A DNA stretch of 64,000 bases from Kentomonas sorsogonicus (lineage: Eukaryota; Euglenozoa; Kinetoplastea; Trypanosomatida; Trypanosomatidae). The stretch is taken from assembly GCA_030347455.1 (NCBI GenBank), contig JAQOSZ010000039.1:1-64000 (forward strand), given 5' to 3'. Below are positions 1 to 8,228 of this stretch, in pieces. The notes under the pieces are model-generated. The model saw only the letters and a program-made list of their open reading frames with translations. It had not been told where the DNA came from and ran no database searches. Position 1 is the stretch's first letter. Each line of letters starts with the position of its first letter. A program made the position numbers and the translations under genes.

Positions 1-2246
1 GCGTCCTTCCCCGAGTCGCCCAGCGGCACCAGATCGGGTTTTGTCGCCGGCAGGCACCCCAGCTCGCGCGTCGACCGCCGTATCAGCTCCTCCGTCACCG
101 CCCGCCCGGTGCCCTCCCCGCCGCGGTACGCGTCCACGTCCCCGCACGCGCCCACCAGCCGCCACACGCGCAGCGGCGGCAGCAGCTCCGTCAGCCGCGC
201 CAGCTCGCAGGCGGCGCGCGTGTGGTTCACGAGCGGGTGCAGCACAGGGTACATCTGCGGCAGGAGGTACAGATAGTGCGCGAGGCTGAGCTCCTTCTCC
301 TCGCCCGCGAAGTGCCACAGCAGCGGGCGCGTGCCTACCAGATCACTGCGCGGCGGAAAGGAGGCGGGAGAGTCCCCCGTGATGAGCGCCGCCGCGCGGA
401 GAAACGAGAGGCTGGAGCACGTCCCGTGTGTCTCCGCCTCGTCCGCGCGGCACGCGAAGCTGTGCTTCTGCGGGCTCAGAATAACCACGTGCTCGTTCAG
501 CAGATTGCCGAGGGGAGAGCGCGTCAGGGGCGGGGGCTGCAGGGCATTGTTAGCAGACGCAGCGGAACGGCCACCCTGGATGGTGCGCCGCCGCCGCTCC
601 TCGAAGCGCCGCGCCATCGCCTCGTCATACGGACGCAGCGCTCCGTAGTTGGCCACCGCGTGCCGCGCGTGCGGAGGGTAGGTCGCGTTGCAGATGTACG
701 TCGCGGCTCTGCTTCCCACCGTGCTTTTGCGCAGCATCACCTGAGCGAAAATCGTGTGGGCGTCCACCATCATGATTGCGTCCGGCAGCCGCCGCGACGC
801 CCCGTCACTGTCCGCTGCGCCGGACCGTATGAAGGAGAACTCGAGCGCCGGGTCATAGTCGCCGGCGACCTTCCGTGCAACCTCATTCTCGTCCTCTGTC
901 AGCAGCTCAGCCGCCGCCGACGGCTGCGCGGTGCTCTCATCACCCGCGTACTCCACGGCGAGGGGGCCGTCTGAGCGGTACTCGCGCAGTCGGTTGTGCA
1001 TGTACAGCAGGCCGACGAGGGTCTGGTCGTTGGTGTCGTCGCGGTGCGCGCCGGTCCTGTGCCTCGGGCTCCCCGGTATCGGGTACGTGCAGTCCTCCGC
1101 ACGGCAGGTGGGCAGCGTGTAGACGAGATTCTGGGCGGCGAGCAGCATGCGTCGCAGCGCCCACACGCGAGCCAGAAAGAAGCCGGTGTTAAACTTGAAC
1201 ATGGTCGAGGTGTCATCCGCAGCGGTGGCGTAGTCGCCTCTCCCGTCACCCGCTGAGGCACTCCCGCTCCCGCGGCGGCCTCGGTAGTACTTCTGCTGCC
1301 GCAGGAAGGCATTGTGCAGCGTGAAGATTTCCTCAAAGTACTCGAGGCACTTTCCCCCTATTCCGATCACAAAGCAGTTGTCCTCCCCGTTAACGATAAA
1401 AGGCGCCAGCGCGGAGCCCGTGCGCACGTCCCGCGTGTACCGCGTCCACCGCGCGCTGTCCGCCGCCTCCCGCGGGTCGCGCGTCGTCATGCGCTCGTGC
1501 TCCGCCGCGCTGTGCGCCGTCACGCTCGCAAAGGCGCGCACAACATTATACATATCGGCGTCGCCAGAGTAGATCAGATCGGTGTCAGCGAACGTCACCA
1601 CGTCCTCGTCGTTCAGCTGGTCCAGCGCATCTTCAAAGTAGTTGGGGTTCTCGCTCGCCAGCAAGAAGCCCACCGTCGGCCCGAAGTATGTCACGTAGGA
1701 GAAGTGCTTCCACCCGCCGCCGACGCACTCTACGCGGAAACCGGAGAGCGCCGCCGTCAGCGCAGAGAGGCGCGTGTAATCGTTTATCTCGGAGCACCAC
1801 GCAAAGAACTTGGCCTTGACGGTGCGTATGTTGTCCTCCGGGTGCTGCGCCACCGACGACCCCCCGTACGCGTACGACGGCGGCCCCCGCTCGCGCCGCA
1901 GCGCCTGGTCCACCTCGACCGAGTTGAAGCGCTCGTAGGAGCGCCGGATGTTCGCCGCCAGCTGCTCAACGGGTAAACCGAAAAGAGACTCCTCCGTCGC
2001 GGACGGGCAGCTGGCGGTGGGGAATTCAACCAATGAGGCTGGCCGGTGGGCAATAACAATGCATACGATAGTTGCAAACGTGCAGAGGAGCAGCAAAAGG
2101 AGGAGGAGGCGGCGAGGCTTGGCTACTCTTCCGAATCTTGTGCGTCGGCGCCAGATGCGGGCGGTACTGGGCGTCCCTGTCTCCCCGACAGTCGTCGGGC
2201 GCCTGACAACGCCGCCGTGTGCAATGCGCCGTAGCAGGACTTGCAT
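1..2246 (-). CDS. Family A glycosyltransferase, copy A1 (3' end cut by window edge)
   Basis: This is a predicted type II membrane glycosyltransferase that would act in the secretory pathway. The ATG at 2246 opens a frame that runs to the left edge, so the last residues and the stop lie outside. It aligns base for base, with no length change, with copy A2 (constant offset of 8262). It has a basic cytoplasmic tail starting MQVLLRRIAHGG, a Leu-rich membrane anchor near residues 47-66, a stem, a GT-A-like domain with an ADTDL motif, and the family C-terminal region. It differs from A2 mainly just ahead of the DXD motif: SENPNYFEDALDQL here, SENRSYFANALDQL in A2. Donor and acceptor sugars are unknown. 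The membrane topology and GT assignment rest on motifs I can see; the cellular role is inferred. Confidence 0.75.
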   Translation of the reverse strand, partial: MQVLLRRIAHGGVVRRPTTVGETGTPSTARIWRRRTRFGRVAKPRRLLLLLLLLCTFATIVCIVIAHRPASLVEFPTASCPSATEESLFGLPVEQLAANIRRSYERFNSVEVDQALRRERGPPSYAYGGSSVAQHPEDNIRTVKAKFFAWCSEINDYTRLSALTAALSGFRVECVGGGWKHFSYVTYFGPTVGFLLASENPNYFEDALDQLNDEDVVTFADTDLIYSGDADMYNVVRAFASVTAHSAAEHERMTTRDPREAADSARWTRYTRDVRTGSALAPFIVNGEDNCFVIGIGGKCLEYFEEIFTLHNAFLRQQKYYRGRRGSGSASAGDGRGDYATAADDTSTMFKFNTGFFLARVWALRRMLLAAQNLVYTLPTCRAEDCTYPIPGSPRHRTGAHRDDTNDQTLVGLLYMHNRLREYRSDGPLAVEYAGDESTAQPSAAAELLTEDENEVARKVAGDYDPALEFSFIRSGAADSDGASRRLPDAIMMVDAHTIFAQVMLRKSTVGSRAATYICNATYPPHARHAVANYGALRPYDEAMARRFEERRRRTIQGGRSAASANNALQPPPLTRSPLGNLLNEHVVILSPQKHSFACRADEAETHGTCSSLSFLRAAALITGDSPASFPPRSDLVGTRPLLWHFAGEEKELSLAHYLYLLPQMYPVLHPLVNHTRAACELARLTELLPPLRVWRLVGACGDVDAYRGGEGTGRAVTEELIRRSTRELGCLPATKPDLVPLGDSGKD

Positions 2247-3485
2247 TGGAGCGGAATGGTGACAGGAGGAGCCGCTGGTGCACTCCCTTTCTATCCGCTC
2301 GCGCTCTGGTGCTGTGTTCTGTGGCCTTTGTTCGCAGCGTAGAAGAGAAGGTGCAGAGGAGGGGAAGAGGAATGCAATTTATATACACATATGTAGATGC
2401 AAGACGCGTACTAGTTACTGCACTGTCCCTGGCGTCGCGGTCGCGCGCGTCCGTGCGTAGAAGCACTCTCATATCGCCACGTATAGTCAACGCCCAATAG
2501 TTGCGCGTGTAGGGCCCCCTGCTTCATCGTCACGAACATCAGAAACGCTGGTATTTGGCGCAGACGCTAAAAGAACCGCGCAGTCGACCGCCAGGTGTGG
2601 ATTGAACAGAGAAAGAGATGGCAAGCATAGACTGCGTCACAACACGTGGGGTGCCACACGGCATCGGCGGGGCTGCCGCCGCTGTTCGTGTTGCCGCTGC
2701 CCGTCATTGCGGCTGTTTTTTAGTGGACAGGAATGGTAAAGTAGAAAAGTGAAGGAGAGTCAAAATGGAAGTATGACGCAGTCACAGCCGCTTCAGCCGT
2801 CTGCGGGTATTGTAGTAGACGCACACGTGAGAGGTTGCGTTGGGGATGCGCAGGCGCACTAATCGGCAAAAGCGTTTCATACACGGGACGCAGCATGAAA
2901 CGCTCTCAGTGCACACAATGTGACGAAAGGCACAATGCATTCACTGATAAACACGCGCAGACAGCCGCATCTTAATTAGACTTCATCATTTGTGTTTTGT
3001 TTTCCACAGGAGCATACATCTGTGCATTGACATTAGTGCGGGTACCCTCGCATTGGATTCCAAATCCGTTGCCAAGTGGTCCGAGGGGAGTCCGCGATAG
3101 CGCATGAGAAATACGATGGACGAGCTTTGACAAGTTCCAGTGCAAAGAAAGTATTAAGCATTATAAATATCAGAAAATGAAAGACAAAGAGGCGAGAAAC
3201 GTACGACGTAAACGATAATAAAAGAAACTTTTTGAGGAGCATTTTTCTGTGTAAAAGTCTATATCTTCAGCAGAATGCGAATTGAAAAAAAAAAGGAAAT
3301 AAACGGACCGTAACAAAAATAAAACAAAGAGTCTGTACAGAGTTTGCTGTTTCCAGTTCTCCACCGCTTTGTGGAGATTCCATGGCCTTTCCAAATATAA
3401 AAAGAATTATCCAGGAAGAAAAAAAAATGTACACACAGAAGCAACGCCCACAGAGAGGGCGGGAAGGTTGAAGTTTAGCGCATCG
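2247..3485. repeat. J-type spacer, copy 1 (upstream of A1)
   Basis: This 1.2-kb non-coding stretch separates A1 from the family A scrap behind B1. Its first ~500 bases match 10509-11020 almost perfectly, and the rest is a diverged version of 11021-11770. A purine-rich run near 2340-2375 reads as a pyrimidine tract on the gene strand, a plausible trans-splicing signal for A1. Short open frames here have no family resemblance and look like chance. Confidence 0.7.
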
Positions 3486-3588
3486 GCGTTCTTCGCCGAA
3501 ACCAACAGCGGCACCAGCTCGCGCGTCGACCGCCGTATCAGCTCCTCCGTCACCGCCCGCCCGGTGCCCTCCACGCCGCGTCGAGGAA
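3486..3588 (-). pseudogene. Family A 3'-end fragment in the B1 downstream flank
   Basis: About 100 bases of the family A C-terminal coding block are recognisable, including the stretch gcgcgtcgaccgccgtatca. An internal piece present in other copies is missing, so this is more decayed than the matching fragments at 17644-17802 and 28039-28197. It breaks off abruptly at about 3588 into B-specific 3' flank (3589-3832). It would lie in the B1 3' UTR if that transcript extends this far. It is too short to encode a domain. Confidence 0.75.
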
Positions 3589-3832
3589 CGCATGCTCAAC
3601 AGCAAGAGGCGGTTGGCTGTGGCGAGGCTGAGGCTAAGCGTGCGACTAGGCTGCAGGGGTGAAGGAGAACCAAGAAAAGACGTCCTAATCGTGAAAACAA
3701 GCCTAAAACGACTGAAAACGAACGCAGCACATTGGCACCTGGCCAGCTTTTCAGCTTGGGCACTGTCTCTATCAATCCAGCGGCGCCGATCGTCTCGGAT
3801 CATCTGCGAAGCGTCTGCGGCTCGCACCGGGA

Positions 3833-5155
3833 CTACGGACACTCGACAGTGAGGCCCGGGCTTAGGCGCGTGTCCCACACACGATACAGCGGTGCCCGCG
3901 GCGGCCCCTGGCGCTGCACCTGCTCATGGATCATCGGCATCTCCTCGGGAAACATGCGGTGGATGCACAGGGAGTTGGGGTTGATTTCGTGACCGAAGGC
4001 TTCGCGGGGCAGGTTGTGTATACGGCAAAGGCCGACTCCAACATAGAAGATGTTGTCCGCGCGCGCGTTGAGGCTCACAAAGCGGCCAATCAACATGTCC
4101 TCAATGGTCAGTCGGTGCTCCGCATACAATTCTTTCAACTTTCGGTCGGGGGGGCCAAGCAGCGCGCTCAGCGCATGCGGCTCATTGCGAAACACGGCGT
4201 CGACGGCTCCGAATCCTAGGATGTACAAGATACCCCAAAAGTAAAGTTCCCCGTCATAGTGGTGAGTGAAGCCCCAGTACAGCATCTTGAGGTGCTCCGG
4301 CGTCACGGCGATCGGGTGTCGGAGAGTCGCCAGCGCGTCCAGGTGGCCCACAATGAGCGACGGACGCAGATACGTGTCGTCATCGGTCTTTCCATAGTAC
4401 GAGGCGCGGGGGAACTGCCGGCGCGCAAAGGCAAACCACGTCGCTGTCTTGCGAGACTGAGACCACTCAGGCAAGAGCCCGCGCCAGCGGCCCACACCAC
4501 ACTTCTCGCCGTCCTCCACCTGACAAAGCGGAGGGTCCTGCGCACCGCGCAGCCACAGAATGTCCGCCGCAGTCTCCGCCTCGCCGCGCAGCGCGTCGCT
4601 GGGCCCTCTGCCGGCGCGCGTGTGGTGCTCGGCAAGCACAGACACCACCAGCATCCGCCCCTCGAAGTTGTTCGCGCGCCGCGCAACGCTCGCGTCCGTC
4701 ATCCACGTCGCGCGGTGCAGCGGCCGCATCCGCCGCCCCCGCAGGTTGTCCGTCGACTGCGCGCCGACAACGACCGTGTACGGCGCCTGCGTCGGGCCGA
4801 CGCTGCCGTCCGCGCTCAGCGCCCACCTCCACGCCGCGCACGCCGCCGGGCCGCCCGTCACCGCGCACAGCGGCACCGCCCTACTGCTGAGGTTCTGCAT
4901 CAGTGCCTCCGCAAGCGTGTCATTGAAAGTTGGGCGGAATGCCGCCCGCCGCGCCATCTCCGGCGATGCAGAAGACGAGCCCGCTGCGGAGAGCACGCAG
5001 AAGAGAAGTGCGGCGAGAAACAGCGCGAGACACGCCAGCCGACGCCGGGAGAGACGATGAAAAATTCGGACGGAGGAGCATTTTCTCCTAAAAAAGGGGA
5101 CTTTCTCGCTGGGAGGAAGATCGCTTCCGTTGGCGGCAGCCTCACGCTTACGCAT
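3833..5155 (-). CDS. Family B beta-1,3-glycosyltransferase-like protein, copy B1
   Basis: Predicted 440-aa type II membrane glycosyltransferase. The first ATG gives MRKREAAANG; an in-frame GTG four codons upstream is a less likely start. A basic tail is followed by a membrane anchor at about residues 38-58, a short stem, and a catalytic domain with KTDDDTY at 256-262 (DDD 258-260), the usual metal/nucleotide-sugar motif of GT31-like beta-1,3-galactosyl/GlcNAc transferases. The later IEDMLIGRF at 351-359 resembles the acidic ED motif of the same fold. The kinetoplastid relatives I would expect are the GT31/GT67-type enzymes, including Leishmania side-chain galactosyltransferases. The specific sugar is unknown. 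It has no similarity to family A despite being interleaved with it. Confidence 0.8.
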   Translation of the reverse strand: MRKREAAANGSDLPPSEKVPFFRRKCSSVRIFHRLSRRRLACLALFLAALLFCVLSAAGSSSASPEMARRAAFRPTFNDTLAEALMQNLSSRAVPLCAVTGGPAACAAWRWALSADGSVGPTQAPYTVVVGAQSTDNLRGRRMRPLHRATWMTDASVARRANNFEGRMLVVSVLAEHHTRAGRGPSDALRGEAETAADILWLRGAQDPPLCQVEDGEKCGVGRWRGLLPEWSQSRKTATWFAFARRQFPRASYYGKTDDDTYLRPSLIVGHLDALATLRHPIAVTPEHLKMLYWGFTHHYDGELYFWGILYILGFGAVDAVFRNEPHALSALLGPPDRKLKELYAEHRLTIEDMLIGRFVSLNARADNIFYVGVGLCRIHNLPREAFGHEINPNSLCIHRMFPEEMPMIHEQVQRQGPPRAPLYRVWDTRLSPGLTVECP

Positions 5156-5235
5156 CGCAACAGACACTCAGAGGGACTCCAGAAGGAAAGTTATGCGGGA
5201 CGGCGAGCACGTAGTGGGAATACAGATACTCTTTA

Positions 5236-5280
5236 CTGATACAAAAGCCAGGAGGAGAAGGGGAAAGGAAATGGGATAAA
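5236..5280 (-). promoter_or_regulatory. Candidate trans-splice acceptor for B1
   Basis: On the gene strand a pyrimidine-rich tract (about 5250-5280) is followed by the first AG at 5236-5237, giving a 5' UTR of about 80 bases. The same arrangement is kept in all three B copies. Confidence 0.45.
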
Positions 5281-5549
5281 TGGGTGCGTAGTAACCATGA
5301 CGATAGTGACACCGTCACTTTCAGTAAAACATAGAGCAGCGGAGACTACATAGACACAGCCCGCCGTGCCCGTTTCCAACAAGACCGACGCGCCGCTGCA
5401 ACCAGTGGCGCAAGGCAAGCACCGCCCGGCTCGGTACACCACAGAACAAGGTAATAGTGAGGAAAAATACATGTTTGTTTGTTCGTTCTGCGCTGCAGAT
5501 GTCCACTCATTCACGCAGGACAGGGACTGCTGAACGTTGCATGTCGAAA

Positions 5550-5550
<1 letters not shown>

Positions 5551-5580
<30 letters not shown>
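5551..5580. repeat. (AAT)n microsatellite
   Basis: A run of about nine AAT/ATA triplets directly beside the stop codon of the short family A copy. Shorter versions of the same run stand at about 19780-19800 and 30210-30231, so its length varies among the L blocks. Confidence 0.9.
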
Positions 5581-5584
5581 TGAC

Positions 5585-6765
5585 TCACCTGCGACCTGCC
5601 GCCGCCCACAGCAGCTCAGCGTTCTTCCCCGAGTCGCCCAGCGGCACCAGATCGGGTTTTGTCGCCGGCAGGCACCCCAGCTCGCGCGTCGACCGCCGTA
5701 TCAGCTCCTCCGTCACCGCCCGCCCGGTGCCCTCCCCGCCGCGGTACGCGTCCACGTCCCCGCACGCGCCCACCAGCCGCCACACGCGCAGCGGCGGCAG
5801 CAGCTCCGTCAGCCGCGCCAGCTCGCAGGCGGCGCGCGTGTGGTTCACGAGCGGGTGCAGCACAGGGTACATCTGCGGCAGGAGGTACAGATAGTGCGCG
5901 AGGCTGAGCTCCTTCTCCTCGCCCGCGAAGTGCCACAGCAGCGGGCGCGTGCCTACCAGATCACTGAGCGGCGGAAAGGAGGCGGGAGAGTCCCCCGTGA
6001 TGAGCGCCGCCGCGCGGAGAAACGAGAGGCTGGAGCACGTCCCGTGTGTCTCCGCCTCGTCCGCGCGGCACGCGAAGGTGTGCTTCTGCGGGCTCAGAAT
6101 AACCACGTGCTCGTTCAGCAGATTGCCGAGGGGAGAGCGCGTCAGGGGCGGCGGCTGCAGGGGGTGGGCGGGGGAGCCGCCCTGGATGGTGCGCCGCCGC
6201 CGCTCCTCGAAGCGCCGCGCCATCGCCTCGTCATACGGACGCAGCGCTCCGTAGTTGGCCACCGCGTGCCGCGCGTGCGGAGGGTAGGTCGCGTTGCAGA
6301 TGTACGTCGCGGCTCTGCTTCCCACCGTGCTTTTGCGCAGCATCACCTGAGCGAAAATCGTGTGGGCGTCCACCATCATGATTGCGTCCGGCAGCCGCCG
6401 CGACGCCCCGTCACTGTCCGCTGCGCCGGACCGTATGAAGGAGAACTCGAGCGCCGGGTCATAGTCGCCGGCGACCTTCCGTGCAACCTCATTCTCGTCC
6501 TCTGTCAGCAGCTCAGCCGCCGCCGACGGCTGCGCGGTGCTCTCATCACCCGCGTACTCCACGGCGAGGGGGCCGTCTGAGCGGTACTCGCGCAGTCGGT
6601 TGTGCATGTACAGCAGGCCGACGAGGGTCTGGTCGTTGGTGTCGTCGCGGTGCGCGCCGGTCCTGTGCCTCGGGCTCCCCGGTATCGGGTACGTGCAGTC
6701 CTCCGCGGAAGCGTGAGAGCGCCGCCGTCAGCGCATATAAACGTTTATCTCGGAGCTTCACGCAA
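5585..6765 (-). pseudogene. Short family A copy psi-1 (catalytic half missing)
   Basis: Positions 5585-6706 match the C-terminal half of family A, ending AAAGRR then TGA. At 6706/6707 the sequence jumps, relative to A2, from 9362 to 9998, removing 635 bases that encode the DXD motif and most of the GT domain. The join sits at a shared CGC. About 60 bases of the earlier region follow, and similarity then stops at about 6765 in spacer-like sequence. Because 635 is not a multiple of three, the two parts are out of frame with each other. The C-terminal half is still open for 340 codons from an internal Met. It could be a decayed gene, or a sequence reservoir for gene conversion. Confidence 0.8.
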
Positions 6766-8228
6766 AGAACTGGGAGCTTTGGCGCACTCCAGTGCAAGGA
6801 AAGCATTAAGCATTGTAAATAGCAGCAACTGAAAGATAAAGAGGCGAGAAACGTAGACGACAGAATAATCTGTCCTAATCCTTTGTTGCGTACGGGCGGC
6901 GAAGGGATGGAAGAGAGGAGCAGAGTGACTATATCTGTTATAAAGGTAGAGATATCATGAGAAGGCCCAGGTTCACTCATAACCACTCTTCCAGAGTCGT
7001 AGCACTTCCAACTTCGCTCACCGTTAATGATAATGTATTTTTCACGTTTTAGATTTATATGATATTTTAAACTTACGAAGCGCACGTCTGCGCACTCCAT
7101 GACCCCATTCACCGAACCTCCGCGGCAGGAAGCGCAGCGTAGGGGGTTATGGAGGACGGGTTTTCCCGCTGACAGCGACTTCAAGGATGAAACAGGGAAG
7201 TAAAATTACGAGGAATTACTCAAGAGAAAAAAATGTGGAGTCAAAGAGATAGATTGCTGAACATTTTCACACAGAATCACGCATAGGTGCAGGTTGTTGT
7301 TTCTGTTATTTTTGTTTTATTCTCTCGTGTCTGTGCGTGTCGCTACTGAACTCAAATCATGGAGCGTTCATCCAGGAGTGTTCATTGTATAGTAAAGCTG
7401 TCAGCGATGGCATCTCTCCTAAAAGTATGAGATGCATTGAACAGTGAAAATAAGATTGAAACGCTAATAGAGATGCTCTTGAACCGAAAAAAATAAATAA
7501 ATAAATGGATTTGAAAAATAAGATTTTTTTTTTTTTACAATAATAATAATAATAGTAGTAAAATTAAAAAAACGATGAGCTTGCGCAAAAAGCCGGATTT
7601 CTGGAGGAGAGAGAGGGAAGTGCGGAATCGTCGGATCATTAATAAGCGAGAAACCACGGCCCTCTATAAAATAAAAGAAGCTTTTCGACGAGCATTTTTT
7701 TGTATAAAGGTATATATCTTCAGCAGAACGCAAAGTGAAGAAAAAAAAAAGAAAAAGAAGAGAAAGTAACAAAGGTAAAAAGGTAAAAAGGTCTTTACAG
7801 AGTTTGCTGTTTGCAGTTCTCCGCCGTTTTGTGGAGATGACATAGCCTTTCGAAATATATAGATAGACCTTGACGACGAAAAAAAAGCACACACACGAGT
7901 AAACCCAGAGAGAACGGAGGGGAAAGTAGAGGTCGAGTGAGGCATCTCCACCAACACGCAAACACACAGGAGTGTGTTATCCCTTCATTAGAAGTGTTCA
8001 GACCACAGCACCAATAGCACGACGGGATGGGAGGCCCATCTCGCACACACGCAGACATGGTTAACCAGCAGGTCAGAACAGTAATCAAATGAGGCGCCCG
8101 CGAACAGAAGAAGGGCACGACGCTTCAGAGCTGCGCTTGACTAATGTACGGTGGAGATGACTCGCCGCGGACGGATCTTTCACCACGAATGGTGCGCCCG
8201 CCAGCCGGCGCCGCGCACAGGGCCCTGC
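6766..8228. repeat. I-type spacer, copy 1
   Basis: A roughly 1.45-kb spacer found next to all five short copies (also 16183-17643, 20991-22449, 26586-28038 and 34431-35882). It carries a conserved ~120-base element (about 7071-7190), an A/T-rich centre with (TAA)n near 7540-7560, gene-strand pyrimidine tracts (about 7735-7770), and a distal ~450 bases shared with the J2 spacer. A 212-codon frame (6546-7184) crosses from here into psi-1, but its distal part only reads family A out of frame. I see no convincing gene. Confidence 0.8.

Larger units (their letters stand above)
5156..5584. repeat. L-type spacer, copy 1 (B1 5' flank)
   Basis: A roughly 415-430-base block repeated almost exactly at 19390-19804 and 29821-30235, always between a family B start codon and the stop codon of the next family A unit. 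It holds the B 5' UTR and trans-splicing signals and ends in an (AAT)n run next to the family A stop codon. No gene is seen in it. Confidence 0.85.

Noticed and set aside
3833-5167. Family B start at the GTG four codons upstream of the first ATG
   Set aside because: Non-ATG starts are not expected in these nuclear genes, and the ATG at 5155 (19389 and 29820 in B2 and B3) is conserved.
5575-5590. AGGTGAGT at the stop codon of A5, psi-1 and psi-3 looks like a 5' splice donor
   Set aside because: Cis-introns are extremely rare in kinetoplastids, no branch/acceptor pair gives a sensible continuation, and the motif arises from the Arg-Arg-stop codons joined to the L spacer.
6766-8228. I spacers as retroposons (ingi/L1Tc/SIDER type) or other mobile elements
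   Set aside because: No reverse transcriptase, poly-A tail with target duplication, or terminal repeats are visible. Copies occur only in step with the array modules, which fits segmental duplication.
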